Assembly: GCA_963728365.1 (NCBI GenBank)
Contig: CAVSJI010000001.1
Location: 1,922,001-1,986,000, forward strand
Reading direction: 5' to 3'
DNA length: 64,000 bases
Origin: VRUE01 sp963728365
GTDB lineage: Bacteria; Actinomycetota; Thermoleophilia; Solirubrobacterales; 70-9
Numbering within the stretch: the first letter of the stretch is position 1; every line of letters starts with the position of its first letter. Both the position numbers and the translations under genes were made by a program. The notes under the pieces are model-generated. The model ran no database searches. It saw only the letters and a list, made by a program, of their open reading frames with translations, and was not told the origin of the DNA. Below, one piece after another: positions 16,192 to 23,709 of the stretch.

Positions 16192-17091
16192 CTACAGCGC
16201 CGCACGCAGGGCGGCGAGGAAGTCCTGCGGGCGGTCGCGGGCGGGATCGTCGGCGCAGTCCTCGACCACGAACAGCGGCCAGCCGTAGCGCTCGCTGGCG
16301 CGCTCGGCGATCCGCAGGCGGTTGGCACGGTCCTGCCGCCCCCAGATCAAGCTCGTGGGAACCGAGATGCGCTCCAACCGCTCGGGCGGCAGCGGCGGCA
16401 AGCCGAGCCGGCGCAGCAGCCGGCCGATGACCTTCGCATTCGGGCCCGTCGCCCCGGCGAGGTTGTAGTCGACGAAGGGTTGCCAGCGATCGCCCATCTC
16501 CTCCCGCAGGCCGTCCAGGTCGCGCGAGCACTGCCGCATGAAGCGGTCGTAGCTGCGCTCGGACGGCCGCGCCTGGAAGCCGACCAGCGTCAGCGCGAAC
16601 TTCGGCGCCGGCCGGAAGCGGGCCAGGCCCAGCGTGTCCACCAGCACGAGCCGTGCGAGCCGCCGCGGGGAGCGACTGGCGAAGCGGGCGGCGATCGCAC
16701 CACCCAAGACGTGCCCGAGCAGGATCGGCGGCTCCTTGCAGGTGCGTTCGATCAGCTCGCCCAGCCAGGCGAGCACGCGGTCCTCGTCGAGGCCGCCGCC
16801 GTCGGGCACGCCGGACGCGCCGTGGGCGGGGAGATCGGGGGCGATTACCAAGCTCGACTCGACCAGCCGCGGGATGACCCGCATCCACTTGCCGGCGAAC
16901 TCGCCCGGGCCATGCAGGAGGACGATTGGCGGTCCCTGCCCCCCTTCCAGCAGGGCGGTCTCGATTCCCGCCAGGGTCAGGGAGCGCTCGGTCACGGGAA
17001 CGCCGGCCAGCAGCTCCTCCCGTGCGTCCGAGGCCGATCGGCGCTGGTCGGCATCGCCTCTGGATGCCGTGATCGACTGCTGTGGTGTCAT
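16192..17091 (-). CDS. Alpha/beta-hydrolase-fold protein lacking catalytic residues
   Basis: A 299-residue alpha/beta-hydrolase fold protein: PPIVLLHGPGEFAGKWMRVIP is the oxyanion-hole strand and LVIAPDLPAHGASG the next. The nucleophile elbow reads GHVLGG, with Val128 where Ser belongs, and the C-terminal GxGHxP motif is replaced by CADDPARDRP, so the His is missing too; Asp254 is kept. It is therefore unlikely to be a hydrolase. The start is ATG 17091, with GGAGGAGG upstream. The LuxR regulator upstream on the same strand (17226) probably belongs to the same unit. A binding or regulatory role is a guess. Confidence 0.75.
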   Translation of the reverse strand: MTPQQSITASRGDADQRRSASDAREELLAGVPVTERSLTLAGIETALLEGGQGPPIVLLHGPGEFAGKWMRVIPRLVESSLVIAPDLPAHGASGVPDGGGLDEDRVLAWLGELIERTCKEPPILLGHVLGGAIAARFASRSPRRLARLVLVDTLGLARFRPAPKFALTLVGFQARPSERSYDRFMRQCSRDLDGLREEMGDRWQPFVDYNLAGATGPNAKVIGRLLRRLGLPPLPPERLERISVPTSLIWGRQDRANRLRIAERASERYGWPLFVVEDCADDPARDRPQDFLAALRAAL

Positions 17092-17225
17092 CTGTCGCTC
17101 CTCCTCCCCTCGCTCGGTCTGTATCGCGACCATAGGAGTGAGAGCGGCCCGCCGCATCGCCTAAAAGGGCCAACTTCGTTACCCGGGAGCGTGGTCAATT
17201 CGGACCACGGGCCGCGGCAGGCGCT

Positions 17226-18893
17226 CTACGCGAGGTCGTGCTCGAAGGCGTAGGCGGCCGCGGCCGTCCGGCTGGAGACGCCGAGCTTCGCGAAGGTGTT
17301 CTGAAGGTGCCGGGCGACGGTGTGCTCGCTGATCGTCAGCGCGGCGGCGATCTGGCGATTGCTGCGCCCCGCCGCGACCAGGCGCAGCACCTCCAGCTCG
17401 CGCGGCGTCAAGCCGGCCTCGCCGGCGCCGTCGCGAGCGCCGGCCAGGAGGGCCTCGGCCCGGGCTCGGTCCGGCTCTGCGCCCAGCTCGGCGAAGACTT
17501 CCCGGGCGGCGCTCAGCTCCATCGCCGCGGTCTCCTCGTCGCCCAGCCCGCGGCAGGCGAGGCCGATGGCCTGGCGCGCCCGGGCCGCCTCGTAGGGAAC
17601 CTCGAGGCTCTGCCATGCCGCGCAGGCGCTGCGCAGGGCGATCAGCGCCGCGGCCGGGTCGCCGTCGTCCAGCAGGACGGCGCCGCGGGCGTAGGCGGCG
17701 GTTGCCTCCAGCACGCGGCTGTCGTGGCCGACGGCGATCGCCTCGAGCTCCTCGCCGGCGCGGCGGGCGCCCTCGGCGTCTCCCGCCGCCAGGAGGGCGT
17801 CCACGTGGGCGGGCAGCAGCCTGGCGCGCTCCAGGGGCCACGTCGTCTCCGACAGCGCCCGGCCGACCATCGCCGCCGCCGCCTCGCTCTTGCCTTCGGC
17901 GAGGCGCAGCAGCGCCAGCCCCGGCTGTGGCTCCCAGCTCCGCCGGCTCGCCTCGCGGTATGCGCCCTCGGCGGCGCCGACCTCGCCGCGCAGCCGCAGC
18001 ACCTCGCCCTCCCGGTAGGAGGCCTGGGCGGCAGCCGCCCGGTTCACGGCGATCCGGCCGGCCAGGCGGCGGCCGGCATCCCGGGCCTCGGTGAGGGCGT
18101 CCGCCCACTCGCCGCGCAGCTGCATGATCTCGGCGCGGTGCACCAGGCACTGGCCGGTGAAGGGCACCAGGTCCGGTTGCCCGTCGCACCAGCGGGCAAG
18201 CGCCGTGGTCCATTCGCGCGCCCGGGACAGCTCGTGCGCCTCCTGGCAGCCGTCGATGACGCTGCAGTAGACAAGCCCGGTGACGATCGGCGAGGTCTCG
18301 CCGGCGGCGACGCCGACCATCGCCTCGTCGAGCAGCTTCAGGCCGGGGCCGATCCTGCCCAGTCGCAGCTGCGCCCGGCCCTGCTCCTGGAGGGCGAGGG
18401 CGAGGAGGTCCGCATCCCCGAACCGCTCGCCGATCTCGGCCGCCTCGACCGCGACCGTCCGCGCCGTCTCGTAGTCGCCCGCGGCCTCCGCGCGAAGCGC
18501 CACGGGCAGGCGCAGGTAGCCCTGCTCGGCACAGGGACGGCCGACGCGGGCGACGAGACGCTCGGCGCGGGCGAACCAGCCGCCCGCGGGTGCCGCGCTC
18601 CCGGCGGAGGCGAGGTGGATCCCCAGCCAGAAGGCGCAGCGAGCCGCCCGCAGCGGCTCGCCCGAGTCGCGAAGGGCGATGTGGGCGCGCTCCAGCGCGG
18701 CGAGGTGCTCCGCGTCGCGCCCGACCAGGTAGGCGGCCCTCGCCAGCAGCTCGAGGTCCTCTCCCCCGAGCGCCTCCTCCCCGTCGGCGGCCGACAGGCG
18801 CTCGAACGCCTCCATCCACCGGCCGGCGGCGACCGATTCGCGCCCCCGGTCGAGCTCTGCACGGGCATCGACGGCAGCTCGCCGCTCGGTCAT
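17226..18893 (-). CDS. LuxR-family regulator with TPR-like repeats
   Basis: A 555-residue protein. Residues about 1-470 are helical TPR-like repeats with alternating Ala-rich pairs (LLARAAYLVGRD; ALALQEQGRAQLRLGR; AYARGAVLLDDGDPAAALIALRSA). Residues about 485-550 form a LuxR-type helix-turn-helix (LTPRELEVLRLVAAGRSNRQ, then HLQNTFAKLGVSSRTAAAAYA). The N-terminal AAA domain of the LAL family is missing, so this is a TPR-HTH short form. The start is ATG 18893 behind GGGGAGAGAGG. It probably controls the hydrolase-like gene downstream; the ligand is unknown. Confidence 0.85.
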   Translation of the reverse strand: MTERRAAVDARAELDRGRESVAAGRWMEAFERLSAADGEEALGGEDLELLARAAYLVGRDAEHLAALERAHIALRDSGEPLRAARCAFWLGIHLASAGSAAPAGGWFARAERLVARVGRPCAEQGYLRLPVALRAEAAGDYETARTVAVEAAEIGERFGDADLLALALQEQGRAQLRLGRIGPGLKLLDEAMVGVAAGETSPIVTGLVYCSVIDGCQEAHELSRAREWTTALARWCDGQPDLVPFTGQCLVHRAEIMQLRGEWADALTEARDAGRRLAGRIAVNRAAAAQASYREGEVLRLRGEVGAAEGAYREASRRSWEPQPGLALLRLAEGKSEAAAAMVGRALSETTWPLERARLLPAHVDALLAAGDAEGARRAGEELEAIAVGHDSRVLEATAAYARGAVLLDDGDPAAALIALRSACAAWQSLEVPYEAARARQAIGLACRGLGDEETAAMELSAAREVFAELGAEPDRARAEALLAGARDGAGEAGLTPRELEVLRLVAAGRSNRQIAAALTISEHTVARHLQNTFAKLGVSSRTAAAAYAFEHDLA

Positions 18894-18935
18894 CGACCTC
18901 TCTCCCCGTTGCTTCCTCGTCGGTCCGATCGTAGC

Positions 18936-19121
18936 GAGCGGTCGATGATCACGGTGTTCCAATGACGCTTGTTGAGGTGGTACCCGGGGATTGACCGCCG
19001 CATGCGACTCGCGAAGCTGCTCCGCCAGCACGGGCTCCGCGTCGATCAGGCCCTCGGCAAGCTGCTCGCGCTCGCCCGACGAGAACACTCCCTCGAGAAG
19101 CCGCGCTTCGATCAGTGGCAT
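18936..19121 (-). pseudogene. Tautomerase and MmcQ/YjbR gene remnants
   Basis: From the ATG at 19121 the minus strand encodes PLIEARLLEGVFSSGEREQL, the N-terminus of a 4-oxalocrotonate tautomerase-type protein with its catalytic Pro right after Met, which stops resembling that family after ~28 residues. It then reads EQLRESHAAVNP and, one frame over, GYHLNKRHWNTVIID, a signature of MmcQ/YjbR-type DNA-binding proteins. Two unrelated fragments are joined and frameshifted, so neither is functional. They fill the space upstream of the LuxR gene. Confidence 0.6.
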
Positions 19122-19246
19122 CCCTCGACCTCCTTCTCGTTGTCGGTACCGCGACTGTAGCCCGCGCGTCGCCATAGGGCAAACGCCGGCGGGGGAAGGC
19201 ATGACTGGCTGTGTCTAGGCTCGCAAGCATCGGGTAAGGGAAGCTC

Positions 19247-19478
19247 GTGAGGCGTGAGTCGCTCTGGATCGCCACCAGCGAGAAACCCGCCTTCGAGACG
19301 CTTCAGGCGCCGATCGAAGTCGACGCCACGCACCTGCCCTTCTCGACCGCGGGCTCTTCTTCGCCAGGTGCCACCCGGAGCACGAGTACGTGCTCGCGGT
19401 CAGGGTGGCGGAGCCGCTGCCGCGCGGCATGTACGTCTCCGTAGAGAACCCCGGCGCCGCCCGGGCCGTACCAATATC
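19247..19478 (+). pseudogene. FAD-dependent oxidoreductase remnant
   Basis: The plus strand encodes SLWIATSEKPAFETLQAPIE then, after a frameshift near 19350, GLFFARCHPEHEYVLAVRVA and EPLPRGMYVSVENPG. These resemble separate parts of DadA-like FAD oxidoreductases that carry a C-terminal Rieske domain. The FAD-binding core between them is missing. Genes of this kind often neighbour DUF2231 proteins, which fits the intact DUF2231 gene that follows at 19496. Confidence 0.55.
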
Positions 19479-19495
19479 GAGCAAGGAGGAACGAG

Positions 19496-20032
19496 ATGAG
19501 CAGGCTGACTGAGCCGATCAAGGGGTTTCCCGGCAAGCCGCTGCATCCGCCGCTGACCGACGCCAGCATCGGCGCCTATACGGTCGGGGTGGCCATGCTC
19601 CTCGCAGGCGCGCTCGGCCTGCAGGAGGAGCAGATGGCGCATGGGTCGCTGCTGGCGATCTCCTTCGGCCTGATCCTCGCCGCGCCGACCGCGATCACCG
19701 GCCTGCTCGACTGGCTCGACCTGCCGAGGGACACGCCCGCCTGGACGACGGCGACGATCCACATGCTCGTGATGGTCACGGCGACCGTCCTCTTCGCCCT
19801 CACCTGGCTCCTGCAGCGCCCCGGCTACAACGCCGACGAGGTGCGCGCGGCGGCGCTGATCGCGGGGCTGATCGCCGAGGCGACCCTGGCCGTGGGCGGC
19901 AACGTCGGCGGCGCCAACGTCTTCGTCTACGGCATCCGCGTCCTCAAGCGCCCGGAGACGCCGGTGGCCAAGGCGCTCAACCCGCTCGGCTCGCGCGAGC
20001 GCGACCTCTCGACGGAGCGGCGCCGCGACTGA
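19496..20032 (+). CDS. DUF2231 family membrane protein
   Basis: A 178-residue protein with four membrane helices. The family signature GKPLHPPLTDASIGAYTVGV is at residues 12-31, followed by LLAISFGLILAAPTAITGLLDW and two later helices. A canonical AAGGAGG lies 6 bp before the ATG. DUF2231 proteins are often found with Rieske, heme or FAD oxidoreductases; here only a degraded oxidoreductase remains upstream. The role is unknown, possibly a redox-associated membrane subunit. Confidence 0.85.
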   Translation: MSRLTEPIKGFPGKPLHPPLTDASIGAYTVGVAMLLAGALGLQEEQMAHGSLLAISFGLILAAPTAITGLLDWLDLPRDTPAWTTATIHMLVMVTATVLFALTWLLQRPGYNADEVRAAALIAGLIAEATLAVGGNVGGANVFVYGIRVLKRPETPVAKALNPLGSRERDLSTERRRD

Positions 20033-20054
20033 TCCCGAGATCGTCATACAAGTG

Positions 20055-20301
20055 CTACTCGAGGACCCGGTAGCGGGTCAGCATGCCGGCGGTGATGTGG
20101 TCGCCGACGTGGCAGTGGAAGAGCCAGGTGCCGGGGTTCCGGGGTCATGTCGGCGGTCACCATGTCGCCGGGCAGGAGCGAGATGACGTCGACGTGAATG
20201 CCCCCCGTGGTCAGGACGTTGCCGTGCCAGTGCGGGGTATAGAGGTCGACCTCGCTGCCCATGTCGAGCGTGTACCAGCGCACGCGATCGCCCTCGTGCA
20301 T
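20055..20301 (-). pseudogene. Multicopper oxidase C-terminal remnant
   Basis: The minus strand encodes MHEGDRVRWYTLDMGSEVDL then TPHWHGNVLTTGG, LLPGDMVTADMTP, and, after a frameshift near 20143, PGTWLFHCHVGDHITAGML ending at the TAG at 20055. The HWHGN and HCHVGDH motifs are the type 2/3 and type 1 copper ligands of multicopper oxidases. Only the last ~80 codons remain and the frame is broken, so it is a pseudogene. It lies directly after the DUF4395-thioredoxin gene. Confidence 0.8.
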
Positions 20302-20330
20302 GGTGTCTCGCTTGCCTGAGGAATCGGCCC

Positions 20331-21035
20331 TCAGGGCGCGATGCGCTCGAGCACCGCGCCGTCGGCGCCGACGGCGAGCACCGTGGGGACGACCGCGATC
20401 CCGTACTTGTGGGCGAGGTCGGGCCGCTCGCGGACGTCGAGCTTGATCAGCGGCTCGGGCTCGGCGGAGAGGCGACGCTCCCACTCGCGGCACTCGCCGC
20501 AGAGCGGGTGGGTGAACTCGACGAAGGCGCGGCTGTGGCCGTCGAGCCCGGCGAGGTCGGCGAGGTCCATGTGGCTGTGGTGCCGCGGCGAGATGCCGCG
20601 CAGGCGGGCGGTCAACCGGTAGATCTCACAGCCGGTGCAGAAGCCGCTGAGCGCGGCCAGCAGCGCCAGCGCCGCGACGATCGCCCCCAGCGCCGTGCCC
20701 ACGGCCGGCGCGCCCAGCCACCAGGCGAGCGCCGCGCCGAGGAGGAAGGCGGACCCCATCGCGTTGGCGAGGCGGGGCGGGCGCGAGTCCTCCAGCTCCC
20801 CCTCGCCGAAGCGCGGCTGGATCAGCTCGAAGTAGGCGAGGCAGGTGAGGCAGAAGCGCCGGCCCAGGGTCAGGCCGAGCAGCAGCTGAGCGCCCATCAG
20901 CGCCCAGAGCAGCGGCCAGCCGAGGACGATGCCGGTCAGCGCGAAGGCCCCCACCACCGCCTGGTTGAAGCGCGGGGCACGGCTGTCGATGACGTCGGTG
21001 TCCCGCCATGGGTCTGCGCTGCGCGCCCCTGCCAT
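20331..21035 (-). CDS. DUF4395 membrane domain fused to a thioredoxin-like domain
   Basis: A 234-residue protein. Residues about 15-140 match DUF4395: RFNQAVVGAFALTGIVLGWP, then CLTC and CTGC cysteine pairs at the ends of membrane segments. Residues about 145-234 are a thioredoxin fold with the redox motif CGEC (FTHPLCGECREWERRL) and a cis-Pro in GIAVVPTVLAVG. The combination suggests transfer of reducing equivalents across or at the membrane. The start is ATG 21035. The multicopper-oxidase remnant follows it, so it may once have served copper-enzyme maturation. Confidence 0.82.
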   Translation of the reverse strand: MAGARSADPWRDTDVIDSRAPRFNQAVVGAFALTGIVLGWPLLWALMGAQLLLGLTLGRRFCLTCLAYFELIQPRFGEGELEDSRPPRLANAMGSAFLLGAALAWWLGAPAVGTALGAIVAALALLAALSGFCTGCEIYRLTARLRGISPRHHSHMDLADLAGLDGHSRAFVEFTHPLCGECREWERRLSAEPEPLIKLDVRERPDLAHKYGIAVVPTVLAVGADGAVLERIAP

Positions 21036-21102
21036 GGACCCAGTGTAGGAGCCCGGGGTCGCGGTCGGTCGGCACTGTTCAGTTGCTCGCCGACCTAGCT
21101 CC

Positions 21103-21303
21103 GCTCGCGCCCGAAAGCGAGTCCGAAATCGGCAGGAATCGCCGCTAATCTCCGCGCATTGCCGTGATTTCAGGCACTCGTGCCTGAAATGGAAGCGCCC
21201 CTGCGCTGGCCGCAGCGCTAAGCCCGAACCCGGCCACGTGCAGGGACTCAAATCATTGCGATGGAGCTAGGCGGATTCGAATCGCCGACCTCCTGGGTGC
21301 GAT
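21103..21303. repeat. ~200-bp direct repeat, copy A
   Basis: This stretch is repeated at 32245-32447 in the same orientation. Both copies begin GCTCGCGC(C/T)CGAAAGCGAG, contain the R motif AATCGCCGCTAAT, then an inverted repeat with arms TTTCAGGCAC and GTGCCTGAAA (21168-21189 here), and end in 42 nt of tRNA-Ala. By eye they match over most of their length. They bracket 21.3-32.2 kb as direct repeats, as expected for the ends of an inserted element. Confidence 0.8.
21262..21303 (-). repeat. tRNA-Ala 3' fragment (internal attachment site)
   Basis: The same 42-nt tRNA-Ala 3' part as at 16056-16097, with one further change that breaks a T-stem pair (GGCGA/CCGCC). The 5' half of the tRNA is absent. 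Its position between the copies at 16056 and 32406 suggests two tandem insertions at one tRNA. Confidence 0.78.
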
Positions 21304-21331
21304 GAGCAAGCTCCTGGCCGGGGAATCCGCG

Positions 21332-21526
21332 TTAGAAGATGCCGGTTAGCAGGGGATTCGTGGGTGGCCGTGAGAGTCGCCGTCGGCGCGGATACGCGAC
21401 GATTAGCGGGGGGCTGCGCACGAGAGTGAGGCGGGCCTCGAACTCCTCGAGCTCTCCGCCGTCGCGGATGCCGCGCAGGTTGCGCAGGACATCGGTGCCG
21501 GGGTAGACGTGCGGATCGTCGCTCAC
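21332..21526 (-). pseudogene. Truncated Fic-domain toxin
   Basis: The first ~37 residues (DDPHVYPGTDVLRNLRGIRD, then ELEEFEARLTLVR) are the N-terminus of Fic-family AMPylating toxins. Homology stops after LTLVR and is replaced by an Arg/Pro-rich tail to the stop. The catalytic HPFxxGNGR motif is absent, so the protein is inactive. The break coincides with a CTAATCGTCGCGTAT motif also found at 25.9 kb. The ATG overlaps the antitoxin stop by 4 bp. Confidence 0.75.
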
Positions 21527-21741
21527 ACGCGCCGCGCCGCGCCGTTCCCGGCCGCAGCAGACGTGAGCAGATCCTCAAGCGGCTCTCCGGCGAGTAGGCG
21601 ACGCTCTGCCTCGCGTAGATCCGCGTCGGAGGCATCCCCGCGAACCCAGAGCTCCGCGAGCTCGCACACCGGCCCGGTGGCCTCCAGCCCCTCTAGGCGC
21701 AGCGAACCAGCCGCGCTGGCCGCAATTTGAGCGCGATCCAT
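21523..21741 (-). CDS. VbhA-type Fic antitoxin
   Basis: A 72-residue helical protein. It carries the inhibitory motif (S/T)xxxE(G/N) as Ser13-x3-Glu17-Gly18 (AGSLRLEGLE), whose Glu blocks ATP positioning in Fic toxins. The rest (LWVRGDASDADLREAERRLL) is typical of VbhA antitoxins. ATG 21741 is preferred to the GTGs just upstream, although no strong Shine-Dalgarno is seen. The toxin it should inhibit, directly downstream, is truncated, so this is probably a surviving orphan. Confidence 0.75.
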   Translation of the reverse strand: MDRAQIAASAAGSLRLEGLEATGPVCELAELWVRGDASDADLREAERRLLAGEPLEDLLTSAAAGNGAARRV

Positions 21742-21861
21742 CACAACCACAGTTCTACCGGCGCGATCACCGCCGAATCAGACGGCGACAGAAATCTCAC
21801 GTGAACGCCCATGGCGTGGGCGCTTGCATGAGATTGTTGTCGCCGACACTGGCTGAGTTAG

Positions 21862-21883
21862 GTGTAACTCCGATGAGTTACAC
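21862..21883. promoter_or_regulatory. Toxin-antitoxin operator upstream of VapBC
   Basis: A perfect inverted repeat with 9-bp arms GTGTAACTC and GAGTTACAC around CGAT ends 10 bp before the antitoxin ATG. A further GAGTTA half-site lies at 21855-21860. Position and symmetry fit autorepression by the antitoxin-toxin complex. Confidence 0.6.
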
Positions 21884-21893
21884 TGCGATAGCG

Positions 21894-22157
21894 ATGCCTT
21901 CGAAGCACCCCCGAATCGCCGTGACCGCGGACCCTGAGCTGGGGGAGGCGCTGGCGCGGGTCCGAGCTGCCACCGGCACCCGCGAGGCCGACGCCACGCT
22001 CCTGCGCCGGCTCGCAGTGGAGGGGGCGGAGGCCGAGTTGGAGGCCGGACGCAATCGCCGGGTTGCCGCCGAGACCCTGTTCGAGGCGATGGACTCCGAG
22101 CAGTTCGACCTCGACCTCGAAGCGATTAATCGCCTCAACGCCCCGCCCGCGGCCTGA
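21894..22157 (+). CDS. Antitoxin of a VapBC-type pair
   Basis: An 87-residue protein beginning PSKHPRIAVTADPELGEAL. The short beta strand followed by two helices (LGEALARVRAATG; ADATLLRRLAVEGAEAELE) suggests a ribbon-helix-helix-like antitoxin. The C-terminal acidic stretch (LFEAMDSEQFDLDLEAINRL) is the likely toxin-binding tail. ATG 21894 is chosen because the upstream in-frame ATG at 21873 lies inside the operator palindrome. The TGA overlaps the toxin ATG (TGATG at 22155-22159), so the two are coupled. Confidence 0.75.
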   Translation: MPSKHPRIAVTADPELGEALARVRAATGTREADATLLRRLAVEGAEAELEAGRNRRVAAETLFEAMDSEQFDLDLEAINRLNAPPAA

Positions 22158-22594
22158 TGTCGGCCAAGATCTGGGACGGCACGGGGCCGGTGCTGGCGGA
22201 TACCTCCGCCTGGATGCAGTCCCGCAGGGATGCCAAGGCACGCGATTTGCTGTTGGGGGCGATCGAGCGCGGCGATGTCCGCTGGTGCTGGCCGGTGCGC
22301 TACGAGCTGATGGTCGACGCGCGAGGCTCCGACGGGATCGCCGCGGTCGAGCGAACCCTGGATGGCCTGCGAGAGGTCCCAGTGGATCGTGCCGTGCAGC
22401 GAGCGGTCCTGGCGACGATGCGCGAGCTGGCGGCCGATGGCTCACACGGTGCCCATCGCTTCCCTCTCACCGATCTGACGGTCGTCGCGGCTGCCCAACA
22501 TGCGGGCATCGGCGTCCTGCACGTCGACCAGCACCTCGAACGTCTCGGTCAGCACCTCGACGTCGAGTCGTGCTGGATCACCGATCCTTCGTAG
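22157..22594 (+). CDS. PIN-domain toxin VapC
   Basis: A 145-residue PIN-domain ribonuclease. Asp15 (VLADTSAWMQ), Glu50 (RYELMVDA), Asp in FPLTDLTVVAAAQ and Asp in VLHVDQHLE complete the acidic cluster. The protein seems intact. It forms an operon with the antitoxin at 21894 and its operator palindrome, and sits inside the second tRNA-bounded segment, where a toxin-antitoxin pair would help retain the element. Confidence 0.85.
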   Translation: MSAKIWDGTGPVLADTSAWMQSRRDAKARDLLLGAIERGDVRWCWPVRYELMVDARGSDGIAAVERTLDGLREVPVDRAVQRAVLATMRELAADGSHGAHRFPLTDLTVVAAAQHAGIGVLHVDQHLERLGQHLDVESCWITDPS

Positions 22595-22607
22595 GTACGT
22601 TCAAGAA

Positions 22608-22862
22608 ATGGCAAGAGTGAAGAAGGCGACCAGCAAGAACCCAAGGACGAAGGCGGGGACGGAGGTCACACCTGAGATCGCCGACGTCCTCGCCGCCAAG
22701 GCCGAGCGCGGCTACGACCTTCCCCTGCCACGAGGTCTGGATGCCCGGATTCTCGCCAGCTCCGGTTCAGACCCAGAGCTCGCAGGCCTCGCCGAGTACG
22801 CCGTGGGCCTTTCACGGCGATCGAACCGAGCGGTTCGCTCACCAATACGAAGAAGGACTTAG
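22608..22862 (+). pseudogene. Truncated antitoxin-like gene
   Basis: An open frame of 84 codons whose first ~42 residues (KKATSKNPRTKAGTEVTPEI, then AAKAERGYDL) resemble the N-terminus of actinobacterial antitoxin-like small proteins. After that it diverges to a Ser/Arg-rich sequence with no recognised C-terminal DNA-binding part. It starts 13 bp after the VapC toxin. It is probably a decayed antitoxin, but an intact small protein cannot be excluded. Confidence 0.4.
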
Positions 22863-22987
22863 GCCCCGCGGAGGCGAAGCCTTCCCTGTCGGCCCTGATT
22901 TCAGGGTCACTGAAACCTGCCTTGACGGCGCTCGCGCTTGAGGATATTCTCCCCATTTCCTTCAGAATTGGGGAAAACGAAAGCGTA

Positions 22988-23365
22988 ATGGCCCTCTCGG
23001 TCGGAAAACTGTTCGATGTGCTCGCCCAGGAAGATTGCCGGAAGGCAATTTCTCACCTGCTCGATTCAGAGCAGCCGCAGACGCAGCGACAGCTTTCGGA
23101 TGTGCTTGAACTCCGATCGAGCGTCATCAGTCGACGGATGAAGGAAATCGAAGACGTCGGCTTGGTCAAGCGCCCTGGAAGCACTCACACGCCCTACGAC
23201 CTCCTCTTTTCGGCGCAGGTTCGCCAACTTCTCATCCTGGGCGCTGAGCTCGCTCGCGATGCCTCGCGGCGGCAGGCCGAGGAAGACGATGAGTACGCGA
23301 AAGATCGGCGGAAGGGCGGAATGCGCGGCGGAGCGCTGCTGGATCAGACGAGGGAAGGAAGATGA
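22988..23365 (+). CDS. Winged-helix DNA-binding protein
   Basis: About 125 residues with an ArsR/MarR-type winged helix: LFDVLAQEDCRKAISHLLDS, then QTQRQLSDVLELRSSVISRR (recognition helix) and MKEIEDVGLVKRPGSTHTPY. The C-terminus is charged. ATG 22988 is preferred; the frame is open back to 22922 but that segment is not typical of the fold. Base composition is lower in GC than the core genes, in line with transfer. Its stop overlaps a short frame at 23362 by ATGA. The target is unknown. Confidence 0.65.
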   Translation: MALSVGKLFDVLAQEDCRKAISHLLDSEQPQTQRQLSDVLELRSSVISRRMKEIEDVGLVKRPGSTHTPYDLLFSAQVRQLLILGAELARDASRRQAEEDDEYAKDRRKGGMRGGALLDQTREGR

Positions 23366-23454
23366 TCCCTCAGATTCCCGCAGTGAGGGTGAAGGAAGGC
23401 CTGACCATTTCCCAGTCTGCCTATACCGAGGCTCTCGGTGTCTTCGCGCAATGA
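23362..23454 (+). CDS. Possible 30-aa peptide, coupled to neighbours
   Basis: A 30-codon frame (MIPQIPAVRVKEGLTISQSA and 10 more residues) that overlaps the winged-helix stop by ATGA at its start and the next small gene by 17 bp at its end. The chained overlaps suggest translation coupling. There is no recognised domain and coding status is uncertain. Confidence 0.25.
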   Translation: MIPQIPAVRVKEGLTISQSAYTEALGVFAQ

Positions 23455-23593
23455 GGTTCGCCTCGCCCTGGTCGGCTTGGTTTTGGGAGCCATCGGGTTT
23501 CAAGTTGATTTGAAGCCCATGGAGTTCGCGGGGCTGATTTTCGCTGCCGTCGCCTTCGGTCTCCTTCTGTCTCGCTCCGGTTCTTCGCTCTAG
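23438..23593 (+). CDS. Small two-helix membrane protein (51 aa)
   Basis: GTG at 23438, with GAGG seven bases upstream, opens a 51-residue frame. It has two hydrophobic segments, LALVGLVLGAIGFQV and FAGLIFAAVAFGLLLS, separated by a short polar turn: a membrane hairpin. It is the last of three overlapping small frames after the winged-helix gene. No family is recognised. A holin-like, toxin-like or sensor-anchor role would be speculation. Confidence 0.45.
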   Translation: MSSRNEVRLALVGLVLGAIGFQVDLKPMEFAGLIFAAVAFGLLLSRSGSSL

Positions 23594-23709
23594 CCTGTGA
23601 GCGCCTATGGCGTGGCGCTTGTGGCATGATGGGAAACCAGCGAAGAGAGCGCCGTGCTCACTGGAACCGCCCAGCATCGATGTCGGCAACTCGAATCCCG
23701 GCCGATCTT

